DNA of 64,000 bases from Amycolatopsis mediterranei (GTDB lineage Bacteria; Actinomycetota; Actinomycetes; Mycobacteriales; Pseudonocardiaceae): assembly GCF_026017845.1 (NCBI RefSeq), contig NZ_CP100416.1:1954200-2018199 (forward strand). The letters run 5' to 3'. The translations under genes and the position numbers were made by a program. Numbering within the stretch: position 1 is the first letter of the stretch; each line of letters starts with the position of its first letter. Positions 34,756-43,148 of this stretch are shown here, piece by piece. The notes below the pieces were generated by a model. That model saw only the letters and a program-made list of their open reading frames with translations. It ran no database searches and was not told the origin of the DNA.

Positions 34756-35130
34756 TCACCGGCTCCGCTCCGGTTCGTAGGCGGCGCGGATCGCGGCGAC
34801 CGCCGCCGCCTCGTCCGCGCCCAGGTCCTGGGCCTGGGCCGCGAACTCCGCCGCCGCGGCGGCCAGGAGCGCCGCGCGGTCCGGGCGGCCCGACGGGACC
34901 GTCACCACCGTGCCGCGCGCCCGGGCCGTGGCCACCCAGCCCGCCGTCTCCAGCTCGCGGTACGCCCGGGCCACCGTTCCCGACGCCAGCCCGAGGTCCC
35001 GCGCCAGCTGGCGGATCGGCGGCAGCCGGGCCCCCTCCGGCAGCACCCCCGTCGTCACCGCGCGGATCACCTGGTCGTGCACCTGCCGCCAAGGGGCCAC
35101 GCCGTTCTCGGTGTCGACGACGATCTTCAC
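34756..35130 (-). CDS. GntR-family (YtrA-like) regulator
   Basis: A 124-aa winged-helix regulator without a large effector domain. LPPIRQLARDLGLASGTVARAYRELE is the GntR recognition segment. GTG 35130 overlaps the stop of the upstream membrane-protein gene by 4 bp (GTGA), so the two form an operon. A perfect dyad just upstream of the operon is its probable operator, indicating autoregulation. It ends 4 bp from the convergent arginase-like gene. Confidence 0.92.
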   Translation of the reverse strand: MKIVVDTENGVAPWRQVHDQVIRAVTTGVLPEGARLPPIRQLARDLGLASGTVARAYRELETAGWVATARARGTVVTVPSGRPDRAALLAAAAAEFAAQAQDLGADEAAAVAAIRAAYEPERSR

Positions 35131-35825
35131 GCCGCCGCCGGCAGGCGTTTCGCCGGGGCCGTCACCGCCAGGAACCCCGCCAAGCCCGCCACGACCGCCA
35201 GGAACGAGACCAGGTTGCCGGCCGGCCAGCCGACCGCCGTGCACGCGCCGATGCCCAGCCCGATCGCCACCCGCGCGCTGCGGCAGCGCAGCGCCAGGTC
35301 GGCGCGCGGGGCACCGGCCGGCGGGCGGCGCACCGCCAGCAGCGTGATCGCCGCGCTGACCACCACCGTGCCCGCGGCCACCGCCAGCAGCTTCCACTGC
35401 GCGGTCAGGCCGAGGTGCACCATCGATCCCGCGGCCGCCAGCCCGCCGAGCACCAGCACCCACACCGGGACGACCCCCAGCAGCGTCCGCGGCGCCAGAT
35501 CGGCTTCGCGGCGCGGACCGCGGGACGGCCGCTGCGCCAGCAGCTCGGCGATCAGGCCGCCCAGCAGCAGCGTGGTGAGGATCGAGCCCAGCCCCCGGTC
35601 GTCGAGCAGCGGCGGGATCGCGAGGAACAGCCACGGGTACCAGAGCCGGCGCCGCTTGAGGTACCGGACGGCGAGCTCGACCTCCCCGTCGTCGGGTTCG
35701 GCGACGCCCCAGCGCTTCAGCAAGCGCTTACCGTGCTTCTTCCCCGGCCAGAGCACGATCAGGATCACCAGGCCGAACACGCCCATGATGGCCGCGACCA
35801 AGAGCATGTTGTCGAGCTGCAGCAT
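35127..35825 (-). CDS. Membrane protein of unknown function (GntR operon)
   Basis: A 232-aa protein with about six membrane helices: one at the N-terminus (LLVAAIMGVFGLVILIVL), a basic cytoplasmic loop, one pair near the middle and two or three at the C-terminus. No family is recognised with confidence. GAGGAG lies before ATG 35825. Being co-translated with a YtrA-like regulator hints at a role in envelope stress or export. Confidence 0.8.
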   Translation of the reverse strand: MLQLDNMLLVAAIMGVFGLVILIVLWPGKKHGKRLLKRWGVAEPDDGEVELAVRYLKRRRLWYPWLFLAIPPLLDDRGLGSILTTLLLGGLIAELLAQRPSRGPRREADLAPRTLLGVVPVWVLVLGGLAAAGSMVHLGLTAQWKLLAVAAGTVVVSAAITLLAVRRPPAGAPRADLALRCRSARVAIGLGIGACTAVGWPAGNLVSFLAVVAGLAGFLAVTAPAKRLPAAA

Positions 35826-35839
35826 CACCGCTCCTCTCG

Positions 35840-35863
35840 CTTGTATCAACCACACGATACAAG
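35840..35863 (-). promoter_or_regulatory. GntR operator (perfect dyad)
   Basis: CTTGTATC and GATACAAG are perfect 8-bp arms 8 bp apart, 15 bp upstream of the membrane-protein start. The A/T-rich arms stand out in this G+C-rich DNA and suit a YtrA-type regulator. Confidence 0.75.
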
Positions 35864-35976
35864 ATGCGGGCGTAACCGCAGCGCGAGCCGGTCGTTGGAG
35901 GTTCGTCCGTTCGTACGCACGTTCAGGTGCAGTCGGCGGGACACTTGTGAGCTGACCGCAGCCAGGCCGCGTGAAT

Positions 35977-35994
35977 TTGTCACCGCGGTGACAA
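35977..35994 (+). promoter_or_regulatory. 18-bp palindrome upstream of the PucR-type gene
   Basis: TTGTCACCGCGGTGACAA reads the same on both strands. It overlaps GACAAGAAA (35990-35998), a word also found upstream of the mce operon and the secreted-protein cluster. The core CACCGCGGTG recurs at 41346-41355. It is a likely operator, perhaps for PucR autoregulation. Confidence 0.6.
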
Positions 35995-36056
35995 GAAATC
36001 GGTTTTCCTTCACGGGTGTGACACGTTTGGCGTTAGTTTTTCGATGTGTCGGTTGT

Positions 36057-36079
36057 CACCCGGGCAACAAGCCCGGGTG
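36057..36079 (+). promoter_or_regulatory. Hairpin in the PucR leader
   Basis: CACCCGGGC and GCCCGGGTG form a perfect 9-bp stem with an AACAA loop, 56 bp before the PucR start. It may be an mRNA leader hairpin or an operator. The rest of 35864-36135 holds no gene. Confidence 0.45.
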
Positions 36080-36135
36080 CCCGGCCGCGAGGTGCCCCGC
36101 GACCGGTGTCCTGGGGGCGGAACGAAGGAGCTGCA

Positions 36136-37419
36136 ATGTCGGTGGAGCGCGGATTCGATCACGCTGCGCCGCCGCCACCCGCCGCTCTGCCGCGCAAGCT
36201 CGCCGACATCCTGCGCCCCGAGCTGGCCAGCCTCGCCGCCGAAATCGTCGAAGAGATCCGCGCGACCATCCCGGCCTACGCGCGCCCGCTCGACGGGCCC
36301 TACGGCAAGTCGATCCGGGCCGGCGTCGAATACGCGATCACGCTGTTCGTCGCGCAGATCGCCGACCCCACGGTGTCGAAGGAACAGTCCCACGAGGTGC
36401 ACCACCGGCTGGGGCAGAACGAAATGCGCGAGGGCCGCAGCCTCGACACGCTGCAGTCGGCCTACCGCGTCGGCGCGCGGGTGTCGTGGCGGCGCATCAT
36501 GCGCGTCGGGCGGCGCAGCGGCCTGTCGTCGGCGGTGATGTCCCAGCTGGCCGACGCGATGCTGGCGTTCATGGACGAGCTCGCCTCGGTCGCGCTCGAC
36601 GGCTACCTCGAGGCGAAGGCGCGCACGGCGGGCGCGCTGGACACCTGGCGCCGCAAGCTGCTCCACCTGATCCTCGAGACGCCGCCCGCGTCCCCGAAAG
36701 CGATTGCCGAGCTGGCCCAGCTGATCGGCTGGCCGGTGCCGTCCGACGCGACGCCGGTGGCGATCTGCCCGGCCAGTGGCGTCGCCCCGGCCCGGCGGCA
36801 CGCCGGGCTGGACGCGGACGTCCTCGCCGAACTCGACACGCCCGACCCGAAACTCGTCGTCCCGGGCGAGCTGAGCAGCGCCCGGCTGGCGGCGCTGCAG
36901 GTGGCGCTGCCGGACTGCCGCCTGTCGATCGGCCCGTGCGTCCCGCTCGCTTCGGTGGCGGATTCCCTGCGCTGGGCCCGGAACGCGCTGCAGCTGGCCG
37001 AGCGCGGCGTCCTGGCGGCGCGCCCGGTGCTGCGAGCGGAGGAGCACCTGGCTACGCTGCTGGTCAACTCCGACACGGGCCTGGTCGGCACGCTGCGGCA
37101 CCGGCTGTTCGCGCCGCTGGCGGAGATGACGGGCAAGCAGCAGGAGCGGCTGCTGGAGACGCTGCGGGCGTGGCTGGACAGCCAGGGCAACGTGGTGGAG
37201 ATCGCCGAGCGCCTTGGCGTCCACCCGCAGACGGTCCGCTACCGCATGCGCCAGCTGCAGGCGACGTTCGGCGAGAGTCTCCGTGACCCGGCGGCGCGCT
37301 TCGAGATGGAGCTGGCGTTGCGCGCGGGGGCGGCGCCGATGCCGTTGCGGTACCCGGTGAGCGAGCTGCTGCCGTCGCCGCGGTCAGGCGGGTCGCGTCC
37401 ACAGTGGACGTCGCAGTAG
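36136..37419 (+). CDS. PucR/CdaR-type transcriptional regulator
   Basis: A 427-aa regulator. The N-terminal helical sensor region (about 15-175) resembles the RsbRD-like part of actinobacterial PucR proteins. A middle GGDEF-like degenerate region follows. The C-terminal PucR helix-turn-helix reads LETLRAWLDSQGNVVEIAERL then GVHPQTVRYRMRQLQATFG. AAGGAG lies before ATG 36136. It is the only regulator gene near the secreted-protein and mce clusters, and sequence words near its promoter recur in theirs, so it is the candidate controller of that region. Confidence 0.9.
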   Translation: MSVERGFDHAAPPPPAALPRKLADILRPELASLAAEIVEEIRATIPAYARPLDGPYGKSIRAGVEYAITLFVAQIADPTVSKEQSHEVHHRLGQNEMREGRSLDTLQSAYRVGARVSWRRIMRVGRRSGLSSAVMSQLADAMLAFMDELASVALDGYLEAKARTAGALDTWRRKLLHLILETPPASPKAIAELAQLIGWPVPSDATPVAICPASGVAPARRHAGLDADVLAELDTPDPKLVVPGELSSARLAALQVALPDCRLSIGPCVPLASVADSLRWARNALQLAERGVLAARPVLRAEEHLATLLVNSDTGLVGTLRHRLFAPLAEMTGKQQERLLETLRAWLDSQGNVVEIAERLGVHPQTVRYRMRQLQATFGESLRDPAARFEMELALRAGAAPMPLRYPVSELLPSPRSGGSRPQWTSQ

Positions 37420-37656
37420 CGCGGTCCGGCGGACGGTTGTCCGGGCGGCCTCGGCAACGACTTCAATGTCCTGGTAGGACAGTTCATCGGCGAGTCCCAG
37501 ACTTCCACCATGTGGTTCCGTGCGGCGAAGGGCGGGGAGCCGGACCCGCCGGAACTGGGTCGCCCTCTCGTCGAGGGACGCCAACGCACGCGCCGCCGAA
37601 ATGCAGGCGGAACGCACCGGCCGGTGAGGGCGCGCGTCCACACCGGACTTCGCCAT
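37384..37656 (-). CDS. Doubtful small ORF between PucR and DUF6801 genes
   Basis: A 90-codon minus-strand frame fills the 243-bp gap and overlaps the PucR gene end. Its C-terminal half (GLADELSYQDIEVVAEAART) looks more protein-like than the shadow frames, with relaxed third positions, but no family is recognised and no good ribosome site is seen. It may be a decayed gene remnant. Otherwise the gap 37420-37662 holds nothing identifiable. Confidence 0.25.
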   Translation of the reverse strand: MAKSGVDARPHRPVRSACISAARALASLDERATQFRRVRLPALRRTEPHGGSLGLADELSYQDIEVVAEAARTTVRRTALLRRPLWTRPA

Positions 37657-37662
37657 ACCCCG

Positions 37663-38274
37663 TCAGGTCACCGGGATCGACGGGCTGAACTCCGGGTTCT
37701 GCGGCGGGTTCGTCACCCTGATGTTGCACGTCATGGTCCACGGGTTCCACACACCGGTGGACTTCTTGTGGACCTCGAGGGTGAAGGTGGCCGTGGTGGT
37801 GACCTTGACCGTGGCCGTGCCGGGCGGGCCCGCGGTCAGTGACGGCACCACCGCACCCGGCCCCTGCTCGAACTGGATCTCGAAGGCGCCACCGGCGGGA
37901 TAGATCTGCTCGGGCACGGTCAGCCCGGTGGCCGACGGCCCGGAGAGCGTCGCGCCGGTCGCTGACAGGCCCAGGTCGACGTGGCCGCGGAAGCCGTCGT
38001 AGCCGTAGGCGGTCAAGATCGCGTGGGGACCCGCTTCGAACCGCACGCCGCCACCCACGCCGGCCGGCGTGACCGTGGTGCCCGAGGCGACGGAGTCCGG
38101 GGCGTCGAACCGGGTTGTCATGGTCCCGGGTTGCGGGGTGACGCCCGGGAGCAGGTCGCAGGCGTTGATGACGGGACCGGTCTGGTACGTGACGGTCGCG
38201 GCGGATGCCGGGCCGGCCATGGGCACCGCCATCGCGGCGGCGCACGAAACCGTGGTGAGGACGCGCAGGATCAT
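37663..38274 (-). CDS. Secreted DUF6801-like protein
   Basis: A 203-aa exported beta-rich protein. A signal peptide ends PAGSASA-like (GPASA, then ATVTYQTGPV). The mature part holds two Cys and the C-terminal pattern WTMTCNIRVTNPPQNPEFSPSI shared with its neighbours. Start at ATG 38274, with AAGGGGAG 6 bp upstream, rather than the ATG at 38298. It is the last of four related genes on this strand. Function unknown; a cell-envelope or surface role is likely. Confidence 0.75.
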   Translation of the reverse strand: MILRVLTTVSCAAAMAVPMAGPASAATVTYQTGPVINACDLLPGVTPQPGTMTTRFDAPDSVASGTTVTPAGVGGGVRFEAGPHAILTAYGYDGFRGHVDLGLSATGATLSGPSATGLTVPEQIYPAGGAFEIQFEQGPGAVVPSLTAGPPGTATVKVTTTATFTLEVHKKSTGVWNPWTMTCNIRVTNPPQNPEFSPSIPVT

Positions 38275-38325
38275 CCGACTCCCCTTCGAATTGTCCACAA
38301 TGGATGCTACCCTTGGGAAGCTGCG

Positions 38326-38907
38326 TCAGCCGATCACGATGGCCGGCTGGAACGAGACGTTCTGCGCCGGGTTGGTCACCTTCAGCGGGCAGCTCACCGA
38401 CCAGACGACCCAGGTTCCGGTCGACGCCCGGTGGAGCTGGAGCCCGTCGGAGAGGCCCGGGCCCATCGCGAACGCGACCGTGCCGGCGGGCTCGGCCGTG
38501 AACGTCTGGACCGGCCCGGCCACGTGGAGCGTGATCGAGCCCGTCGTGCCGATCGGCTGCTCCGGGAACTCTCCGCCGACCGATCCGGATGCCGGAGCCG
38601 CGCCCGAGACGGTGAACGACCCGCCGAGCGAGCCGCGGACCGCGTCGTAGCCGGAACTGCGCAGGAAGGCGCGCACGTTGCTCGGGATGACCTGTGTCGC
38701 GGCGGGCACTACCGTGAACGGCTGCCCGGGGTTGAGATCGGTGACGTCCAGCTGGGCGGTCAGCATCGTGGCTTGCGGTGTGAGGCCCGGGAAAGCGCAG
38801 GTGTAGGTCAGCGCGCCGGTCTGCACCGTCACCGTCGCCGCGGCTGCCGTTCCCGTCGCCACCCCCGTGACGAGCAACGCTGCTGCGAGCGCCGTTCCAA
38901 TCCCCAT
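38326..38907 (-). CDS. Secreted DUF6801-like protein
   Basis: A 193-aa paralogue of the neighbouring proteins. Signal peptide MGIGTALAAALLVTGVATG, cleavage near TAAA-ATVT; mature part with LTYTCAFPGLTPQ and the end pattern VSCPLKVTNPAQNVSFQPAI. GGGGGA lies 5 bp before ATG 38907. Two Cys (in YTCAF and SCPLK) probably form a disulfide. Confidence 0.78.
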   Translation of the reverse strand: MGIGTALAAALLVTGVATGTAAAATVTVQTGALTYTCAFPGLTPQATMLTAQLDVTDLNPGQPFTVVPAATQVIPSNVRAFLRSSGYDAVRGSLGGSFTVSGAAPASGSVGGEFPEQPIGTTGSITLHVAGPVQTFTAEPAGTVAFAMGPGLSDGLQLHRASTGTWVVWSVSCPLKVTNPAQNVSFQPAIVIG

Positions 38908-38926
38908 CGTTCCCCCTCGACTCGGT

Positions 38927-40345
38927 TTACCTCGGTTTCGCGGCCGCCTTCGCCGCCGCAGCCGGTGAGCCCTGCTTGGGCGGAAGGGTGTCTTCCGGGC
39001 ACTTGGTGTGGTCGGGCTCGGTGCACCCGTTCAGGTTGTAGGTGTCGATTTTGGCCTCGTTGCCCTCGCCCGAGCTCATGCCGGAGAGCAGCTTGGTCAG
39101 GTCCTGGCTGCCGGAGCCGCAGTCGCGGAATTCGGGCAGCGTGAAGTTCGGGTCCTTGATGTGGCCGGTGGTGAAGGGGTCGTAGTGACCGCTTACGTGG
39201 AGCGTGATCGACTTCGCCGTCACGCAGTCGGGGCCGACATCGACCGGGACGCCGTTGATCTTCACGCCGCTCACCCGGCCCATCACGTTCAGCTGGGTGC
39301 TCAGCCAGATCTCGTTGTCGTCGCCGGTGTACAGCCCGCCGCCGATTTCGATCATCTTGCTGTTGAGGTAGTCCTCCGGCAGGAACTCGACGGTCGCGGT
39401 CACCGGCACGAACCCGAACGCGAGGAACGTGGTGGTCGCCGGCTTGAACACCGCCGACCCGGAGACGCGGGACCCGCCGGTGTCGAGGTCCACCGAGAAG
39501 AACCCGTTGATCAGGAGGGCCGGGTCGGACACGACGGTCGCACCCAGCCTCTTGATGGTCGACTTCGTGAAGACGGTGATGAGGCCGAGCGGCACGGTGT
39601 ATTCGTTCGCGGGTGGTGGCTCGTCTTCCAGCGCGGCTGCAGCACCGAGAGCGGCCTTTTGCTCGGGACCCGCCGTCGGCTGGACGAGGATCGTGCCCAG
39701 CGTCGCCTGCTGATCGGGGTCGAGGGTGCACGCGATCGGCGGCGCCGGCGGGGCGGCGGGCGTGGCCGGGGCGTCGGGGGCGGCGGCCGGGTCGGACGCC
39801 GGGACGGCGGTCAGCGTGAGCGACGGCGCGGTGACGTCGAAGGTGACCGAGCCGACGGTGTTGATCGCAATCTCCGGCACGTCACCGGTGGCCGTGAGGG
39901 TGACGTCGCCGGTTTCCGGCACGGGCGTCGGCGCCACGGTGAGGGGGACCGGGATCTTGTCCGAGCGTTCGCCCTGGTGCACGGCGAGGGCGAGTTGCAC
40001 CGCGCCCTGCAGCGAACCGGAGGTGGCGCCGGCGGGCAGGAGCGACAGCGCGACATCGCGGGGGAGGCTCAACTGCACCGAGTACTTGCTGATCGTCGCC
40101 GAAGTGCCGCTCTTCGCCTGGCTGGGCAAGGTCGCCGAGGTTTCGACGGTGAGCTTGCGCGGGCCGAGCGGATCGGCGAAGGGGCAGGTCACCGAGACCG
40201 ACGCCGTCGCCGTCTTCTCCGGCGGGGCAGCGGGGGCGGGGGCGGCCGAACCGACCCCGGTCAGTGCGCCGTTCGCCGCGGACAGCAGGCCGGCGGCCGC
40301 CAGCGCGGTCACCGTGACGGAGCGGGGCCGGACTCGACGGGGCAT
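38927..40345 (-). CDS. Secreted fusion: DUF6801-like domain plus PEF-C domain
   Basis: A 472-aa exported protein. After a signal peptide (VTALAAAGLLSAANG) comes a DUF6801-like domain (VSVTCPFADPLG to about residue 190), a Pro/Ala linker with a second Cys, then a domain related over its length to the 215-aa protein at 42422-43069. Both share STxKKxG..., FxxxATVxxxP, and the end motif (L/I)PEFxxC followed by LxxLxSGxGN. The C-terminus is Ala/Lys-rich. It is the largest protein of the cluster and links its two families. Confidence 0.75.
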   Translation of the reverse strand: MPRRVRPRSVTVTALAAAGLLSAANGALTGVGSAAPAPAAPPEKTATASVSVTCPFADPLGPRKLTVETSATLPSQAKSGTSATISKYSVQLSLPRDVALSLLPAGATSGSLQGAVQLALAVHQGERSDKIPVPLTVAPTPVPETGDVTLTATGDVPEIAINTVGSVTFDVTAPSLTLTAVPASDPAAAPDAPATPAAPPAPPIACTLDPDQQATLGTILVQPTAGPEQKAALGAAAALEDEPPPANEYTVPLGLITVFTKSTIKRLGATVVSDPALLINGFFSVDLDTGGSRVSGSAVFKPATTTFLAFGFVPVTATVEFLPEDYLNSKMIEIGGGLYTGDDNEIWLSTQLNVMGRVSGVKINGVPVDVGPDCVTAKSITLHVSGHYDPFTTGHIKDPNFTLPEFRDCGSGSQDLTKLLSGMSSGEGNEAKIDTYNLNGCTEPDHTKCPEDTLPPKQGSPAAAAKAAAKPR

Positions 40346-40423
40346 CGGTTTCCCTGGTGTTCGGAAGCGGAGACGGAGGATCCCGGTGCGGGCCCGGCGA
40401 GGGGCCCGCACCGGGAAACCCGG

Positions 40424-41062
40424 TCAGGAGACGGTGATGCTCGGGCTGAACGCGACGTTCTGCGCCGGGTTGGTGACCTTCAGGGTGCAGCTCATCGTCC
40501 ACGGCGTCCAGGTGTTGTTCGACTTCTTGTGGAACTCGAGGCTCGCCGTGACCGTGTTGCCCATCGACAGGGTGTCGGTGCCCGCCTCCGCCGGAGCGGT
40601 GTAGGTCGGAACGCTGGAGGTCTCGACCTGCGAGATGTTCACCGTGATCGGGCCGCCGGCCGGGTAGATGGTCTCCGGGATGTTCAGCCCGGTGGCCGCC
40701 GGCTGCGACAGGGTGCCCGATGCCGCCGTCACCGGCACCGTGGCGGTGCCGCGGATGCCGTCGTAGCCGACCGCGGTGAGCAGCGCGTGGACACCGGCGC
40801 TGATCGTCGCGGCGCCGCCCACGTTGGCCGGGGTGAGGGTGCCGCCGGCCGCGACGGAGTCCTCGGCGTCCAGGTGCGACGTGACGAGGACCGGCTGCGG
40901 CGAGACGCCGGGGAAGGTGCAGGTGTAGGTCAGCGGCGTGGTGCCACCGGCGGTGTAGGTGACCGTGGCGGCGGCCGCGGTGCCCGCGGTCAGCACCGCG
41001 ATGGCGCCGACGGCGGTAGCGGTGGTCGCGATTCCGGCGGACAGCCTGCTGAGTCGGGACAT
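40424..41062 (-). CDS. Secreted DUF6801-like protein, first gene of the cluster
   Basis: A 212-aa exported paralogue. The start is taken at the second ATG (41062), because AAAGGAG lies 6 bp before it but directly abuts the first ATG (41068). Signal peptide ends TAGTAAA-ATVTYT. The mature part has LTYTCTFPGVSPQPV and the closing WTMSCTLKVTNPAQNVAFSPSI. It heads the minus-strand cluster of four genes and has a 375-bp promoter region shared with RCC1. Confidence 0.78.
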   Translation of the reverse strand: MSRLSRLSAGIATTATAVGAIAVLTAGTAAAATVTYTAGGTTPLTYTCTFPGVSPQPVLVTSHLDAEDSVAAGGTLTPANVGGAATISAGVHALLTAVGYDGIRGTATVPVTAASGTLSQPAATGLNIPETIYPAGGPITVNISQVETSSVPTYTAPAEAGTDTLSMGNTVTASLEFHKKSNNTWTPWTMSCTLKVTNPAQNVAFSPSITVS

Positions 41063-41437
41063 ACCCATCTCCTTTGATTCAGTACAGTCTCGGCTTTGGC
41101 TGATCGATTGCTCGCCGTCGCTGTGCTCCCATCACGTTCGCCCGCCCCCATTGCCCCGAGCGGCAGGACGTGAATTCACCGACGTGCGAGGTGGAGGTTC
41201 ATCTGCCGGAAACGAGGCTACTCGTGAGTTCATTACGGAACAAGACTTTGTGGCATCGGTAGTCCGCCGCGCCGGGGTGGTCCGGTTTTCTTGTCCGGGC
41301 GCGAGCAGGCTCGGCGGGAGGTTCTATCGGATTTTGACAAAGAACCACCGCGGTGTCGAAGGGTGACTGGAACGGTCTACCATTCACGATCTTGCCGAAG
41401 CAATCTGAGATAACGAAACGGGAGAAAGGAGGCTACC
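41063..41437. promoter_or_regulatory. Divergent control region of the secreted-protein cluster
   Basis: This 375-bp relatively A/T-rich spacer holds no gene. It contains TTTCTTGTCCGGG (41287-41299), which recurs exactly upstream of the mce operon (53099-53111), in the same orientation and at similar distance from the minus-strand gene start. A TTGACA (41334-41339) and the palindrome CACCGCGGTG (41346-41355), shared with the PucR promoter, lie nearer the RCC1 gene. Confidence 0.55.
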
Positions 41438-42382
41438 GTGCCACTTACTTCACGTTGTGAACGGGTATCGCTCAGGGGAGCCGTATTGACGGTCTCGGCG
41501 GCGATGGCCCTGTCACTCTGTGCGTCGCCGGCGTCCGCGGCCACCGTGGGCGGGGTGATCGGCTGGGGGAAGCCGGACTTCGGCGTCACTGTTCCCCCGG
41601 CGGCGGCGCTGACCGGGGTCACCGCCGTGTCGGCGGGTACCACGACCGTGCTCGCGTTGAAGGGCGGGGTGGTCCTCGCGTGGGGCGCGAACAACTGGGG
41701 CGCCAACGAAGTGCCCGCCGCGGCACTGTCCGGGGTCGGCCAGATCGCGTCGGGCTGGGGGCACGAGCTCGCGCTCAAGAATGGCACGGTTCTGGCCTGG
41801 GGCAACGATTGGTACGGCCAGACCGACCTGCCCGCATCGGTGACCGGTGGTGTCACGGCGATCTCGACGTCCTACATGCACAGCCTGGCCCTCAAGCAGA
41901 GCGGTCAGGTGGTGAGCTGGGGCAGCCGGACCGACGTGCCGGCGGCCGCGCAGTCCGGCGTGACCGCGATCGCCGCCGGTGGCGACCACAACGTGGTGAT
42001 CAAGAACGGCGGCGTGCTGGCGTGGGGCAGCAACGTCTACGGGCAGACGACCGTGCCGACGGCCCTGTCGTCGGGGGTCACCGCGGTGTCCGCCGGGTTC
42101 CAGCACAGCATCGCCTTGAAGGACGGCCGCGTCTACGCGTGGGGCCGCAACAACTACGGTCAGGCGACCGTCCCCGATGCGGCCTTGTCGGACATCGTGG
42201 GCATCGATGCCGGGGCCAACCACAACCTGGCCTTCAAGTCCAATGGCGACATCATCGCGTGGGGTTCGAACGTCGTCGGCGAGACCCTCCCGGATCCGCC
42301 CCCGTGCGGGCCGGTCTTCGCCGTCTCGGCCGGGGACAGCGACAGCTTCGCGCTGAAGGAAGATCCCACCACGCCGTGCTGA
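41438..42382 (+). CDS. Secreted RCC1-repeat protein
   Basis: A 314-aa exported protein. Signal peptide VLTVSAAMALSLCASPASA, then seven RCC1-type blades, each with a V(I)xWG...G motif (VIGWGKPDFG, VLAWGANNWG, VLAWGNDWYGQ, VVSWGSRTD, VLAWGSNVYGQ, VYAWGRNNYGQ, IIAWGSNVVG), predicting a single seven-blade beta-propeller. GAAAGGAGG precedes GTG 41438. It is divergent from the DUF6801-like cluster. A binding role outside the cell is likely. Confidence 0.88.
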   Translation: MPLTSRCERVSLRGAVLTVSAAMALSLCASPASAATVGGVIGWGKPDFGVTVPPAAALTGVTAVSAGTTTVLALKGGVVLAWGANNWGANEVPAAALSGVGQIASGWGHELALKNGTVLAWGNDWYGQTDLPASVTGGVTAISTSYMHSLALKQSGQVVSWGSRTDVPAAAQSGVTAIAAGGDHNVVIKNGGVLAWGSNVYGQTTVPTALSSGVTAVSAGFQHSIALKDGRVYAWGRNNYGQATVPDAALSDIVGIDAGANHNLAFKSNGDIIAWGSNVVGETLPDPPPCGPVFAVSAGDSDSFALKEDPTTPC

Positions 42383-42421
42383 GCGGGCGGGTGGCGGGCG
42401 GGGTGCCCGCCACCCGTCGCG

Positions 42422-43069
42422 TCAGCTGACGTCGCTGGTCAGGTCGAGCGAAATGGTGTTGCCCGGCCCGGAAACCAGGGCGCCGAGCGCGATGTCGGCG
42501 AGGAAGCAGTTGTTGAACTCCGGGATGGTGTAGGTCGAGCTGAGCGTGATGGTCGGCGAGGTGATGTCGATGTTCGGCGCGACCAGGTCCATTTCGATCG
42601 GCGTCTTCGTCTTGCAGGCGCCGGGCAGGGTCGGCAGCGGGATGGTCGGTTCGCTGAGGATGCCGAAGTAGATGTCGGAGATCTCCATGTTGGACTTGGC
42701 GTGCGCGGTCAGCGTGCCGTCGGCGAGGGTCCCGGTGGACGGCCCGAGCGGGACCACCTTCACCGTCGCCTTGATCCGGAACAAGCCGGCGACCAGGGAG
42801 ATGTTGGCCTGGGCGGGCGGCAGCGCCAGGTCCGCGCTGAGGCCGACCGAGCCGGTCTGGTCGTCGATGATGAGGTTGCCCTTGAGGGTGCCGGGGCCGA
42901 GCGTCATGGCGCTGCCGGTCTTCTTCACCGTGGTGGAACCGGTCACCTTGTAGGACACGGGGATTTGGATGACGTCGGCCGAAGCCGGCGTCACGGCCAC
43001 CCCGCCGAGCACGACGGCCGCCGCCGACGTGAGCACGGCCAGTCTCTTCAGCTGCGTTGCCACGGACAT
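42422..43069 (-). CDS. Secreted beta-rich protein (PEF-C domain)
   Basis: A 215-aa exported protein. Signal peptide LAVLTSAAAVVLGGVAVTPASA; the mature domain is related over its length to the C-terminal half of the 472-aa protein at 38927-40345, ending in YTIPEFNNCFLADIALGALV. Start at ATG 43069 with AAAGGAGG 7 bp upstream; the upstream ATG is rejected. It follows the Mce-associated genes after 79 bp on the same strand and may be read from the mce transcript. Confidence 0.75.
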   Translation of the reverse strand: MSVATQLKRLAVLTSAAAVVLGGVAVTPASADVIQIPVSYKVTGSTTVKKTGSAMTLGPGTLKGNLIIDDQTGSVGLSADLALPPAQANISLVAGLFRIKATVKVVPLGPSTGTLADGTLTAHAKSNMEISDIYFGILSEPTIPLPTLPGACKTKTPIEMDLVAPNIDITSPTITLSSTYTIPEFNNCFLADIALGALVSGPGNTISLDLTSDVS

Positions 43070-43148
43070 GGTTGTCCTCCTTTTGCGTTTCCCGGCCATT
43101 TCCGGGTGCTCCCGGAAACGGTTGCGTGCGGTGTTGCGGCGGAGCGGG

